A DNA stretch of 53,207 nt. Source: JAGVJT01 sp964513205. GTDB taxonomy: Bacteria; Pseudomonadota; Gammaproteobacteria; Legionellales; Legionellaceae. Below are positions 17,458-26,870 of the stretch, one piece after another (the first letter of the stretch is position 1; every line of letters begins with the position of its first letter). Location: NCBI GenBank assembly GCA_964513205.1, contig CAZELP010000012.1, positions 1-53,207 of the forward strand, read 5' to 3'. The notes under the pieces were generated by a model. The model worked only from the letters and a program-made list of their open reading frames with translations. It made no database searches and was not told the DNA's origin. The position numbers and the translations under genes are program-made.

Positions 17458-17460
17458 TGG

Positions 17461-18927
17461 TTAGTTCTCAATTTGATAGTTAGGAGCTTGCTTGGTGATA
17501 CTCACATCATGCACGTGAGACTCTCGAATACCTGCAGAAGTCACTTGGACAAATTTTGCTTTTTCTCGCAACTCTTCAAGTGTTCGACACCCCGTATAGC
17601 CCATACACGATCTCAATCCACCTAAAAGCTGATGAATGATGGCTTGAATAGGCCCCTTGTAAGGCACACGTCCTTCAATCCCTTCTGGAACAAGCTTATC
17701 GTGTGCAGAAATTCCTTCTTGAAAATAACGATCGCTAGAACCCGTAGCCTGAGCCATAGCCCCAATCGATCCCATCCCACGATATGTTTTGTAAGTACGC
17801 CCTTGAAAAAGCTCAATTTCCCCAGGAGACTCTTCAGCACCAGCAAACATGCTACCGATCATCACGGTGAATCCGCCCGCCGCAAGCGCTTTAGCAAGAT
17901 CACCAGAAAAGCGAAGACCACCGTCTGCAATAACAGGAATTTCTCCTCGAAGCGCATCTGCAACCTCTCGAATTGCAGTAATTTGAGGAACCCCCACTCC
18001 CGTCACGATTCGTGTCGTACAAATTGAGCCAGGACCAATCCCCACTTTCACAGCATCAGCTCCAGCCTCTTTGAGTGCAAGCGCTGCCTCTCCAGTTGCA
18101 ATGTTTCCGCCGATAACTTGAACATTAGGGAAATGTTTTTTGATCCACCGCACACGATCCAAAACACCTTGAGAATGTCCGTGTGCTGTGTCGACCACTA
18201 ACACATCAACACCAGCATCAACCAAGGCGGCAACACGTTCATCTGTTCCCTCTCCCACTCCAACAGCAGCTCCCACACGCAGCTGTTCAGCGTGATCTTT
18301 ACAAGCAAATGGATTCTCTTTGGCTTTTTGGATATCTTTAACCGTGATCAATCCCCGCAGACAAAAAGCATCATTCACAACAAGGAGTTTTTCTATTCGA
18401 TGTTTATGCAATAAACTTCTAACCACTTCACGGCTTGCACCTTCTCGAACCGTTACCAAGCGTTCTTTCGGCGTCATTGCGGCTGAAACAGGCAGGTCGA
18501 GATTCGTTTCAAATCGAATATCACGACTGGTGATAATTCCTACCAACTGCTCACCCTCCACAACCGGAACCCCAGAGATGGCATGTTGCTCCATGACAGA
18601 CATCAATTCACGTACTGTCAGTCCAGGAGAAACTGCAATTGGATCTTTAACCATACCGCTTTCAAATTTTTTCACACGTCGAACTTGATCGGCTTGCTCT
18701 GCAATTGACATATTTTTGTGGATAATTCCAATTCCACCTTCTTGTGCCATGGCGATGGCTAAACGCGCTTCTGTCACGGTGTCCATTGCGGCAGAAACTA
18801 GGGGGACATTGAGCTCAATCTCTCGGGTCAAACGTGTTTTAAGTTGAACATCTTTCGGCAGCACTTCTGAATGCGCTGGGACAAGGAGAACATCATCAAA
18901 AGTCAGTGCTTGCGGTAAAATCACCAT
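17461..18927 (-). CDS. guaB: Inosine-5'-monophosphate dehydrogenase
   Basis: GuaB oxidises IMP to XMP with NAD+. The start is ATG 18927 (MVILPQALTFDDVLL): GGAGGAG lies 8 bases upstream, while the longer frame to 18951 would place that site inside the coding sequence. The result is 488 residues, the normal length. Two CBS domains (about residues 90-205) interrupt the TIM barrel. The catalytic cysteine is in GPGSICTTRIVTG, and the flap MGSIGAM and C-terminal CTYTGC-like region (CMGYTGCRTL) are present. Confidence 0.97.
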   Translation of the reverse strand: MVILPQALTFDDVLLVPAHSEVLPKDVQLKTRLTREIELNVPLVSAAMDTVTEARLAIAMAQEGGIGIIHKNMSIAEQADQVRRVKKFESGMVKDPIAVSPGLTVRELMSVMEQHAISGVPVVEGEQLVGIITSRDIRFETNLDLPVSAAMTPKERLVTVREGASREVVRSLLHKHRIEKLLVVNDAFCLRGLITVKDIQKAKENPFACKDHAEQLRVGAAVGVGEGTDERVAALVDAGVDVLVVDTAHGHSQGVLDRVRWIKKHFPNVQVIGGNIATGEAALALKEAGADAVKVGIGPGSICTTRIVTGVGVPQITAIREVADALRGEIPVIADGGLRFSGDLAKALAAGGFTVMIGSMFAGAEESPGEIELFQGRTYKTYRGMGSIGAMAQATGSSDRYFQEGISAHDKLVPEGIEGRVPYKGPIQAIIHQLLGGLRSCMGYTGCRTLEELREKAKFVQVTSAGIRESHVHDVSITKQAPNYQIEN

Positions 18928-19026
18928 TATGCTATCTCCTCCATTCGTCATAAAAATTTTCGGATTAGCCTAAATCTATAGAGATTGTTCGTGAGTACGT
19001 ACAAACTACACGAGATAGGTTGGCGA

Positions 19027-19032
19027 ATTATA
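19027..19032 (-). promoter_or_regulatory. Candidate -10 box of the guaBA operon
   Basis: On the minus strand TATAAT occurs 100 bases upstream of the guaB start. The -35 region is poor (TTTATA-like), so this is only a candidate. Confidence 0.3.
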
Positions 19033-19138
19033 TATCAAAATCATCATTTTATAAAATCTTGCACGAAACAAAACTCATTGTGTCTTGCCATTCGAACAAC
19101 ATTGAGTTAGTCTGGCGTCCTTCAACAAAGGTAACATC

Positions 19139-20311
19139 ATGTCAGCTAAAATTGTTTTATCATCTGAAAAATTAGGCGTTTTTAAAGCAGGTCACCCCTG
19201 GATATACCCTAAAGCGATTCTTTCTCAAAAATCGTGCAAAAACGGTGAATTGGTAAAAATTTTCGATGAAGAAGAGCAATACCTTGGAACAGGCATGTAC
19301 AATGCCAACTCGTTGTATCGCGTCCGAGTTTTGGCCTATGCTGAAGAAAATATCGAACAAAGCTCACTGGAAAGCATCATTGACTATCGCTTCAAGCAAG
19401 CGATGCATCTTCGTGCTATGCTCGCACTAGAAGAAAATAAAACAACCGCATTTCGTTTTTTTAATAGTGAAGCAGATGGATTATCCGGACTGACCATTGA
19501 TTGTTTTAATCAGGTATTGGTTGTTTCAAGCTCTGCATTTTGGGTTGAAAAAAATAGAACTCTGATTACTGCTTGCCTGAAAACATGTTGTCCCGATTTT
19601 GAAGTGATCTGGTTTCCCCAAACGAATGCACTGAAACAAGAGGGATTTTTAATTGAGCCCTCTGCTGTGTCTGATTATCCAACTACCAAAGTATTAGAAG
19701 CCGGCATAGAATTTGAAATCAATTTTTCAAACGCACAAAAAACAGGACTTTTTTTAGATCAACGCGATAATCATCAAAGAATTGCCGCATTGGCAAAAGG
19801 CAAAAGAGTGCTTGATTTGTACACCTATACGGGTGGTTTTGCTTTGCATGCCTCAAAGCATGGAGCAGCACATGTTACGGCAATTGATAGCTCCGAAGCG
19901 GCCATCGCACAAGCACAGAGAAATGCAACATTAAACGGATTAGAAACCATTGATTTTATCAAAGATGACGCCAGAAACTTCTTGAGTCGCGCCGGAGAGT
20001 ACGACATTGTTGTTCTCGACCCACCTAAATTAATCCCATCAAAACGCAATTTACATGCGGCAAAAAATTATTATCGTTTTCTACATCGAGAAGTCTTCAA
20101 AGCCATGAAACCAGGCTCCCTGTTGATGACATGTAACTGTTCTTCCGCCATTGACGCTGCAGAATTTAATTTACTTGTGCATACTCAAGCCCGAATAATG
20201 CACAAAACGGTTCGGACACTCGGTATATACGGACCATCATTGTGCCATCCAACATTGGCAATTTTCCCTGAAGGACACTATCTTTGTGCTATTTTGCTCG
20301 CAATTGTTTAA
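19139..20311 (+). CDS. rlmI: 23S rRNA (cytosine-C5)-methyltransferase, RlmI-like
   Basis: This 390-residue protein combines an N-terminal PUA domain (KAGHPWIYPKAI, then GTGMYNANSLYRVR) with a class I methyltransferase domain. The SAM-binding motif is LDLYTYTGGFALHASK (near residue 230) and motif IV is VVLDPPKLIPSKR. This is the RlmI/RlmK family, which methylates C1962 of 23S rRNA in E. coli. FLDQRDNHQRI just before the SAM site is also characteristic. The length agrees with RlmI (about 396). The exact target base is inferred from family only. Confidence 0.82.
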   Translation: MSAKIVLSSEKLGVFKAGHPWIYPKAILSQKSCKNGELVKIFDEEEQYLGTGMYNANSLYRVRVLAYAEENIEQSSLESIIDYRFKQAMHLRAMLALEENKTTAFRFFNSEADGLSGLTIDCFNQVLVVSSSAFWVEKNRTLITACLKTCCPDFEVIWFPQTNALKQEGFLIEPSAVSDYPTTKVLEAGIEFEINFSNAQKTGLFLDQRDNHQRIAALAKGKRVLDLYTYTGGFALHASKHGAAHVTAIDSSEAAIAQAQRNATLNGLETIDFIKDDARNFLSRAGEYDIVVLDPPKLIPSKRNLHAAKNYYRFLHREVFKAMKPGSLLMTCNCSSAIDAAEFNLLVHTQARIMHKTVRTLGIYGPSLCHPTLAIFPEGHYLCAILLAIV

Positions 20312-20377
20312 GAACTATTGAATGATGGGATTGACTCCATTACACTCTAATTTATTCTTTATAACAGTGAGGTGCAC

Positions 20378-21211
20378 GTGGCTAAGATAATCGTTGTTAC
20401 TTCAGGGAAAGGCGGCGTTGGTAAAACGACTTCGTCTGCAGCTATCTCGTCGGCGCTCGCCATGCGTGGGCACAAAACAGTCGTTATCGACTTTGATATT
20501 GGATTGCGAAACCTTGATCTCATTATGGGATGTGAAAGACGTGTTGTGTATGATTTCGTAAACGTCATCAATGGCGAGGCTACGCTTAAGCAGGCCCTGA
20601 TCAAAGACAAGCGTTTGTCTGATCTTTTTATTCTACCCGCTTCGCAAACACGAGATAAAGATGCACTGACACTTGAAGGTGTAGAGCGCATCTTAACAGA
20701 ATTATCGAACGACTTTGATTACATTGTGTGCGACTCTCCTGCCGGAATCGAAACTGGTGCATTGATGGCGATGCATTTTGCTGATCACGCCATTATCGTG
20801 ACCAACCCAGAGGTTTCCTCTGTTCGAGATTCAGACCGAATTTTAGGAATTTTAGCAAGCAAAACAAAACGCGCGATTGACGGGGGTGAGTCCATTAAAG
20901 AGCATTTACTTTTGACTCGCTATGACGCAGAAAGAGTTGAAAGAGGTGACATGCTCTCTGTTCAAGATGTGAAAGACATTTTAGCTATTCCTCTTATCGG
21001 CATTATTCCTGAATCAAAAGCTGTACTGAAAGCATCTAATACAGGAACACCTGTTGTTCTAGATGAGAATAGTGATGCAGGAATTGCGTATCAAGACGCT
21101 GTCGCACGATTCTTAGGCGAAGAAAAACCCATGCGTTTCTTAAATCCTGAGAAAAAAGGACTATTTCGTCGAATCTTTGGTGCTAAAACTAAAGAGGAGG
21201 CAACAGCATGA
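20378..21211 (+). CDS. minD: Septum-site-determining ATPase MinD
   Basis: MinD is a membrane-cycling ATPase that helps place the division septum. The deviant Walker A motif VVTSGKGGVGKTT lies at the N-terminus, followed by VIDFDIGLRNLDLIMGCE and YIVCDSPAGIETGA. The C-terminal amphipathic membrane helix is visible (KKGLFRRIFG). I choose the GTG at 20378 (MAKIIVVTSG) because GAGG at 20369-20372 lies 5 bases upstream; a GTG at 20372 would overlap it. It overlaps minE by 4 bases. minC is not upstream; the preceding gene is rlmI-like. Confidence 0.96.
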   Translation: MAKIIVVTSGKGGVGKTTSSAAISSALAMRGHKTVVIDFDIGLRNLDLIMGCERRVVYDFVNVINGEATLKQALIKDKRLSDLFILPASQTRDKDALTLEGVERILTELSNDFDYIVCDSPAGIETGALMAMHFADHAIIVTNPEVSSVRDSDRILGILASKTKRAIDGGESIKEHLLLTRYDAERVERGDMLSVQDVKDILAIPLIGIIPESKAVLKASNTGTPVVLDENSDAGIAYQDAVARFLGEEKPMRFLNPEKKGLFRRIFGAKTKEEATA

Positions 21212-21483
21212 GCATATTCAGCTACTTGCGTAAAAAAAATAAAACATCTGCCATTGCAAAAGAACGTCTGCAGATTATTATTTCTCACGAACGTTCACAA
21301 CGCCACACGACCGATTATCTTGCAAAACTCCAAGAAGAAATCATTGCCGTTATTGCGAAATATGTCGCAATCGACAGAGAAAAAGTGGTCGTTAACTTAG
21401 AGCGAATTGGTGATAGCTCAGTACTAGAACTCAATGTCACCATGCCGGACAAGCGCGAAGAGAAAGAGTCAACAACAGCTTAA
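21208..21483 (+). CDS. minE: Cell division topological specificity factor MinE
   Basis: This 91-residue protein starts in the ATGA overlap with minD. The N-terminal membrane-binding helix (MSIFSYLRKK) and the MinD-binding segment (AIAKERLQIIISHERSQR) are typical, followed by the beta-rich topological domain (VVVNLERIGDSSVLELNV). MinE stimulates MinD ATPase and drives its oscillation. A strong terminator follows within 40 bases. Confidence 0.95.
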   Translation: MSIFSYLRKKNKTSAIAKERLQIIISHERSQRHTTDYLAKLQEEIIAVIAKYVAIDREKVVVNLERIGDSSVLELNVTMPDKREEKESTTA

Positions 21484-21522
21484 ATTAAATCTAAAAACTG
21501 TGCAAAAAGCAATGTCTAAGAG

Positions 21523-21547
21523 AGAAAGCCGCCAAGTGCGGCTTTCT
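21523..21547 (+). terminator. Rho-independent terminator downstream of minDE
   Basis: Perfect 10-bp arms AGAAAGCCGC/GCGGCTTTCT enclose a 5-base loop and are followed by taattttt. It may also serve the convergent putA gene. Confidence 0.85.
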
Positions 21548-21558
21548 TAATTTTTCAA

Positions 21559-24500
21559 CTAAGCTTCTGGAATCGCCATTAAACTAGCATTTCCACCTGC
21601 AGCAGTTGTATCTATGGTTAATGTTCTTTCATGACACAAACGTTGCAAATAAAATGGTCCTCCAGCTTTGGGTCCTGTTCCAGACAAACCTTCTCCGCCA
21701 AAAGGCTGTAATCCAACGACAGCACCAATCATATTTCGATTCACATAACAGTTCCCTGCATGAATACGCTCACGAATATACTCCACCGTTTGATTGACCC
21801 GGCTATGGATACCAAGCGTTAATCCATAGCCTGTTGAATTAATCTGTTGAATGACGTCATCTAAAGCATTGGACGAGTAAGGGATCACATGAAGAACTGG
21901 CCCAAAAACCTCTTTTTTAAGCGCATCTAAACTCTCTATTGCAAACGCGATTGGAGCTAAAAAATGCCCCTGTCGAGAAAGCTCCGAAGAGATTGCACAC
22001 TCGTAAATAACTTCATGTTTTTCTTTCATATGGGCGACATGTTTTTTCAAAATACTGAGCGCTTCTTTGTCGATCACAGGCCCAACATCCGTGGATAACC
22101 AGCGTGGATCCCCCACATTTAGCTCCGCCATCGCACCCTTCAACAATGCAAGCATTCGAGGATAAACATCGTCTTGTACGAACAAAACTCGGAGAGCAGA
22201 ACATCTTTGCCCTGCACTTCCAAATGCAGAAGTCAAAACATCGATTGTGACTTGCTCAAGTAAAGCAGAGGAATCAACAATCATTGCATTTTGTCCGCCA
22301 GTTTCAGCAATCAACGGTACAATTTCACCCCCTCGTTTAGCCAACGACTGATTGATGAGATTTGCCGTTTGAGTCGAACCAGTGAAAATCACCGCTTTAA
22401 CACGCGGATCAGCCACTAAAGCGGCCCCCACAATCTCACCTGCACCAGGCAAAAATTGCAGTACATTTTGCGGAATACCGGATTCATGCAACAGTTTTAC
22501 AGCAAAATGGCCAATGATGGGGGTTTGTTCTGCCGGTTTTGCAATCACAACATTTCCTGTTACCAAGGCCGCAACAATTTGTCCTACAAAAATAGCCAAC
22601 GGAAAATTCCAGGGACTAATGCAAACCACAACCCCTCTAGGATGTAAAGTCAATGTGTTTTTTTCGCCTGTATAACCCTGAAAAACACGAGGATTAGCCA
22701 TTAATGTTTCAGCTTCGTTTGCATAATATCGACAAAAATCAACCGCTTCTCGAATCTCTGCAATTCCATCCGACCAAGTTTTTCCTGCCTCTAAAGTCGC
22801 CATTGCTAAAAACTCAGTTTGATGGCTTTCTAGAGAATCAGCAAAACGTCGGAGACAATCAGCCCGTGTTTGAACAGAGGTTCGAGACCAATCCGCAAAC
22901 GCGTTTGATGCAATATCCAAAGCTAAAGCCACATCATCTGTCGACGCTTCTTCAACGTGACCAATGCATCTCTTTTGATCAAATGGTGAAAAAATCTCGT
23001 GTTCTTTTCCAGTGGTATTTGATTCTTTCCCCATCAAAGGACCTGCTTTCCATTGAATGGTCTCATAGGGTCTTAAATGCTCCTGCATCTGAGCTCTTTC
23101 CTCGCGATTCGTCCAGTCAAAACCACGGGAATTCTGACGACAAGATGCACTAAAAATATCTTTTGGAAGAGGAATATTGGCGTTGATTTGTGGTATCAAT
23201 TGGGCTGATTTTGATAACGGATCTTCTATTAAAGAATCGATTGGAGCTTTTTCATCCACAATCCGATTCACAAAAGAAGAATTCGCTCCGTTTTCTAATA
23301 ATCGCCGGACCAAATAAGGCAGCAAGTCTTCGTGCGTCCCTACAGGTGCATAAATACGACAAGGGATGTCTTCATGAGAAGTCGGTACAACTTGAGCGTA
23401 AAGCTCATTTCCCATGCCATGCAAACATTGAAATTCATAAGCCTTACTTGAGCCCATCAATTCTAAAATAAGGGCAACCGAATACGCATTGTGAGTTGCG
23501 AACTGGGGATAAATGACATCTTGCATGGTTACTAATTTTTTTGCGCAGGCCTGAAAAGAAACGTCTGTAAAACATTTTCGCGTAAACACAGGATATCCAT
23601 CCAATCCAAGCATTTGTGCTTTCTTTATCTCGCTATCCCAATAAGCTCCTTTGATAAGGCGCACCATGATTCGACGATCGTAACGTCGTGCCAAATCAGC
23701 CAACCAATCCAAAACATAAAAGGCTCGTTTCTGATAAGATTGAACAGCCACCCCAAAACCTTTCCAACCACTCAAAGTATGATGACTAAAAACACGCTCA
23801 ATCACATCCAATGAAAGATCAAGACGCTCAGATTCTTCTGCATCAATCGTCATGGCAATGTTATAAGATTTCGCCAACTCAGCTAAACTTAATAATTTTT
23901 CAGAAAGCTCAACAAGAACACGCTCATGCACGGCTTCTTGATAGCGAGGATGCAACGCAGACAGTTTAATGGATATGCCTGGTTTTACATAAACTTCAAG
24001 TGTCTTTTCTTGAGACTCACCAATCGCTTTGATTGCATGAGTATAAGCATGAAAATAACGATTTGCATCTTCTTGAGTTAAAGCCGCCTCACCCAACATA
24101 TCATAAGAATAGCGGTAGCCTGCTGCCTCTTTTTGTTTTGCACGACTTAATGCTTCTTCTATTGTTCTTCCTGTAACGAATTGTTTACTGAGAAGACGCA
24201 TGGCGGCATCAACAGCTTTTCGAATAATACCTTCACTACTACGATTAACAAAACCCATTAAGCTTTTTGTTAAAGCCGACTCTGCTCGCTCCGGACTCAA
24301 GATCTTCCCAGTTAACATTAATGCCCAAGTTGTCGCATTAATAAAAAAAGAACCTCCTTGGGTATCTCTGTCGCTCCAATTAATACTCGTCAACTTATCT
24401 TTAATGAGTTTATCAATGGTATCCTTGTCTGGAACACGCAAAAGCGCCTCAGCCAAACACATCAATGCAATCCCTTCTTCACTTGATAATGCATACTCGG

Positions 24501-24714
24501 TTAAAAAAGAATCTATTCCCGTAGATTTCTGACGAAGTGTTCTAACATTCACAACCAGATGTTTTGCTCGAGCACGAACAGCAGCCAATTCGGCGTCTGT
24601 TAGTTGACCATATTCTATCAGTTTTTCCACGCAAGCACGTTCGGACATGCGATAAGCATCGTTGATGGATTTACGTAAGCCTGTTGGTGCGTAAATGATT
24701 GTTTCTTCTAACAT
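21559..24714 (-). CDS. putA: Bifunctional proline dehydrogenase / pyrroline-5-carboxylate dehydrogenase
   Basis: PutA oxidises proline to glutamate. The N-terminal half has the flavin-dependent proline dehydrogenase barrel: VYVKPGISIKLSALHPRY, MTIDAEESERLD, and RLIKGAYWDSEIKKAQ. The second half is the aldehyde dehydrogenase domain, with ISPWNFPLAIFVG, the catalytic Glu in ETGGQN and Cys in GSAGQRCSALR. At 1051 residues it lacks the N-terminal ribbon-helix-helix domain of E. coli-type PutA, so it should be a pure enzyme rather than an autorepressor. It stands alone between the minDE terminator and a divergent L,D-transpeptidase gene. Confidence 0.96.
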   Translation of the reverse strand: MLEETIIYAPTGLRKSINDAYRMSERACVEKLIEYGQLTDAELAAVRARAKHLVVNVRTLRQKSTGIDSFLTEYALSSEEGIALMCLAEALLRVPDKDTIDKLIKDKLTSINWSDRDTQGGSFFINATTWALMLTGKILSPERAESALTKSLMGFVNRSSEGIIRKAVDAAMRLLSKQFVTGRTIEEALSRAKQKEAAGYRYSYDMLGEAALTQEDANRYFHAYTHAIKAIGESQEKTLEVYVKPGISIKLSALHPRYQEAVHERVLVELSEKLLSLAELAKSYNIAMTIDAEESERLDLSLDVIERVFSHHTLSGWKGFGVAVQSYQKRAFYVLDWLADLARRYDRRIMVRLIKGAYWDSEIKKAQMLGLDGYPVFTRKCFTDVSFQACAKKLVTMQDVIYPQFATHNAYSVALILELMGSSKAYEFQCLHGMGNELYAQVVPTSHEDIPCRIYAPVGTHEDLLPYLVRRLLENGANSSFVNRIVDEKAPIDSLIEDPLSKSAQLIPQINANIPLPKDIFSASCRQNSRGFDWTNREERAQMQEHLRPYETIQWKAGPLMGKESNTTGKEHEIFSPFDQKRCIGHVEEASTDDVALALDIASNAFADWSRTSVQTRADCLRRFADSLESHQTEFLAMATLEAGKTWSDGIAEIREAVDFCRYYANEAETLMANPRVFQGYTGEKNTLTLHPRGVVVCISPWNFPLAIFVGQIVAALVTGNVVIAKPAEQTPIIGHFAVKLLHESGIPQNVLQFLPGAGEIVGAALVADPRVKAVIFTGSTQTANLINQSLAKRGGEIVPLIAETGGQNAMIVDSSALLEQVTIDVLTSAFGSAGQRCSALRVLFVQDDVYPRMLALLKGAMAELNVGDPRWLSTDVGPVIDKEALSILKKHVAHMKEKHEVIYECAISSELSRQGHFLAPIAFAIESLDALKKEVFGPVLHVIPYSSNALDDVIQQINSTGYGLTLGIHSRVNQTVEYIRERIHAGNCYVNRNMIGAVVGLQPFGGEGLSGTGPKAGGPFYLQRLCHERTLTIDTTAAGGNASLMAIPEA

Positions 24715-24773
24715 ATTCTGCCTTTTTTCTAGTAAGAAAAGCCTCTAATTGCACAACAAAAACACTTTATTGG

Positions 24774-24802
24774 TTTACAATTTAGTGAATTGTTGATATA
24801 AT
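24774..24802 (+). promoter_or_regulatory. Promoter of the L,D-transpeptidase gene
   Basis: TTTACA (24774-24779) and a perfect TATAAT (24797-24802) are spaced by 17 bases, giving a leader of about 110 bases before the ATG at 24920. Confidence 0.65.
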
Positions 24803-24919
24803 TCCCACCTTTGTAGATAGGTATCAGGATAATTTGACACGTTGTCGTTTTAGGCGAAACCATGGAAGTTGTCAAGTATCTTGAAGTAAGTTATAAAACC
24901 TCAACCATTAGGAGCACCA

Positions 24920-25594
24920 ATGAATCCACTTTTCACTCTGCTTTCTATTGCATTGTTGGCTGGCAACATCACTTCAAGCGCTGCTTTATATGCTCAGCCC
25001 AAACAAGATTTAAGTGTAAAAATAAATCATCTCAGTCGAAAAGCACCTAAACTCAGCAAGAAAGTATTGCGATTGGCATTGACCGCTTATCAAAAAGCTC
25101 GAGCACGCGGTGAAGTCAAAAAACCTGTTTTAACCGTTATTGATTATTCACTCCCTTCATGGAAGCAACGCATGTGGGTTTTTGATTTAAAACATGAAAA
25201 ATTATTGTACCATACTTACGTTGCACACGGACGAAACTCCGGAAACGACGTACCTCGTCATTTCTCAAATCAATTTGAGAGCAAAGAAACGAGTCTGGGC
25301 ACTTATGTAACCAAAGGCACTTATTTTGGCTCGAAAGGCTATTCATTAAATTTACAAGGATTAGAAAAAGGATTTAACGATCATGCGTACGAACGTCGCG
25401 TTGTGATTCATGGCGCCTGGTACGTAGAGCCTGATTTTATTAAAAAAACAGGACATGCTGGCCGTAGCTGGGGATGTCCATCAATTGCCCAAACGTTAGC
25501 AAAGCCAGTCATCAATACCATCAAAGATGGTTCAGTTGTGTTTGCATATTACCCAGATAAAAAATATCTTTCACACTCCAATTTCGTTGCATAA
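24920..25594 (+). CDS. Exported L,D-transpeptidase-like protein (YkuD_2 type)
   Basis: This 224-residue protein has a Sec signal peptide (about residues 1-24, MNPLFTLLSIALLAGN) and a catalytic domain of the murein L,D-transpeptidase type. VVIHGAWYVE supplies His164, and GRSWGCPS supplies the nucleophile Cys186. The upstream SGNDVPRHFSN and LGTYVTKGTYFGSKGYS are characteristic of the YkuD_2 branch. Such enzymes crosslink or trim peptidoglycan in the periplasm. GGAG precedes the ATG. It is monocistronic with its own promoter. Confidence 0.85.
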   Translation: MNPLFTLLSIALLAGNITSSAALYAQPKQDLSVKINHLSRKAPKLSKKVLRLALTAYQKARARGEVKKPVLTVIDYSLPSWKQRMWVFDLKHEKLLYHTYVAHGRNSGNDVPRHFSNQFESKETSLGTYVTKGTYFGSKGYSLNLQGLEKGFNDHAYERRVVIHGAWYVEPDFIKKTGHAGRSWGCPSIAQTLAKPVINTIKDGSVVFAYYPDKKYLSHSNFVA

Positions 25595-25680
25595 CTCACA
25601 AATATACGCAAGCGTTCCAAAGGTGAAATAGAAGCCTAAAGAACGCTTTCTTAATATCAGCACTTACACAAAACATCTTT

Positions 25681-25710
25681 TTGGGATTACCAAAAAGCAG
25701 AAAATATGCT
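25681..25710 (+). promoter_or_regulatory. Putative promoter of the ProQ/FinO-domain gene
   Basis: TTGGGA (25681-25686) and TATGCT (25705-25710) are spaced by 18 bases, 38 bases upstream of the ATG. Confidence 0.35.
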
Positions 25711-25747
25711 AGCCTTGTGAGGTAGTCATCTTATCCAAGAGCATATT

Positions 25748-26149
25748 ATGTTAAAACAAGGAAGCGATAAAAAAGAGCGTTTGCAAACCATTGAGTGGCT
25801 GATGGAGTATTTCCCAGGCGCATTTTTCAAACATTCCCGTGATATCAAACCACTAAAAATCGGCATTTTTGACGACATTATTGATTTTTATGAGCGCCTC
25901 GCAAGTCCTCCATACAGCAAAAAGAAAATCCGAGAGGCTCTCAACTATTACAGCGCGTCACCCGCTTATCTGTCTTGTCAAAAAATGGGGACAGCAAGAG
26001 TCGACCTTTACGGAAATGAAGTCGATATAGTCACAGAAGATCAAGCCAAATACGCTTACCAAAGATATCAAGAGCGATATACTGGCCATCGAAAAAAAGC
26101 CAACAAAAATCCTAGCGAAGTGCAAGACGAGCAGCCACAAGATAATTGA
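25748..26149 (+). CDS. ProQ/FinO-domain RNA-binding protein
   Basis: This 133-residue protein consists of a FinO/ProQ RNA chaperone domain: IEWLMEYFPGAFF at the N-terminus, then RDIKPLKIGIFDDI, IREALNYYSASPAYL and ARVDLYGNEVDIV. A short basic and acidic tail follows (HRKKANKNPSEVQDEQPQDN). The long linker and C-terminal Tudor domain of E. coli ProQ are absent, so it is a minimal FinO-domain protein. Family members bind structured sRNAs and mRNA 3' ends. Its last 38 bases overlap the convergent ubiG gene. Confidence 0.88.
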   Translation: MLKQGSDKKERLQTIEWLMEYFPGAFFKHSRDIKPLKIGIFDDIIDFYERLASPPYSKKKIREALNYYSASPAYLSCQKMGTARVDLYGNEVDIVTEDQAKYAYQRYQERYTGHRKKANKNPSEVQDEQPQDN

Positions 26150-26807
26150 TATCGGTTTCATCGCATAACGAGGCTTTTCTCGTCCAAGGATTATAACGCA
26201 TGCCGCGTAATGCAACGCACTCGAAACCATGGCGCCGCATTACACGCAACAGTTCACTTGGACGAATGAAGTTTTTAAAATCATGCGTCTGTCTGGGCAA
26301 CAATGATAAAAGATATTCTGCAGCAAAAATCGCACCCGCGTACGCTTTTAAAGTGCGGTTCATTGTCGAGACAAAAAACCATCCCTCAGGCTTCAAAAGA
26401 CGAGCAGCATGAGCGACAATCAGTTCAAAATCATCGACGTGTTCAAGCAACTCCATACATGTCATCACATCGAACTCAGAACTCTCATATGTCTCTAAAG
26501 AAGAGCACACATACTCAAGAGGTAAATTTTGTCCCTGCGCATGCTGCATCGCAGAAAAAATAGCACTTTCTTCTGCATCAAGTCCAACGACTGAAGCTCC
26601 TTCTCGAGCCAAAGACTCACTCAATACGCCTCCACCACAGCCAATATCCAAAAGACGAATGCCATCTAATCGACAATGTTGCTTTACAAAATCAAGACGC
26701 ACAGGATTGATATCGTGTAACGTTTTCAAAGGACCTTCTGTGTCCCACCAAGAATTTGCATGCGTCTTAAACTTTTCAAGTTCGACAGGATTCACCGTTG
26801 TTTTCAT
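26112..26807 (-). CDS. ubiG: Ubiquinone biosynthesis O-methyltransferase
   Basis: UbiG carries out both O-methylations of ubiquinone synthesis. The 231 residues begin with the family-specific FKTHANSWWDTEGPLKTLHD and NPVRLDFV, then motif I LLDIGCGGGVLSESLA. MTCMELLEHVDD and the ending GMRYNPWTRKASLCDETDINY are also diagnostic. The 3' end overlaps the convergent ProQ-like gene by 38 bases. Confidence 0.95.
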   Translation of the reverse strand: MKTTVNPVELEKFKTHANSWWDTEGPLKTLHDINPVRLDFVKQHCRLDGIRLLDIGCGGGVLSESLAREGASVVGLDAEESAIFSAMQHAQGQNLPLEYVCSSLETYESSEFDVMTCMELLEHVDDFELIVAHAARLLKPEGWFFVSTMNRTLKAYAGAIFAAEYLLSLLPRQTHDFKNFIRPSELLRVMRRHGFECVALRGMRYNPWTRKASLCDETDINYLVAARLALR

Positions 26808-26825
26808 AGGATAACTCTTTCAATA

Positions 26826-26850
26826 AAAAGGCGGCTAAACGCCGCCTTTT
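26826..26850 (-). terminator. Rho-independent terminator downstream of clpA
   Basis: Perfect arms AAAAGGCGGC/GCCGCCTTTT with a 5-base loop lie 21 bases after the clpA stop. T runs occur in both directions. Confidence 0.85.
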
Positions 26851-26870
26851 AACAAATTAGAATAAATGAC

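Noticed and set aside
22704..23153. Plus-strand open frame of 149 codons inside putA
   Set aside because: It is antisense to the strongly conserved putA coding sequence and has no domain pattern of its own.
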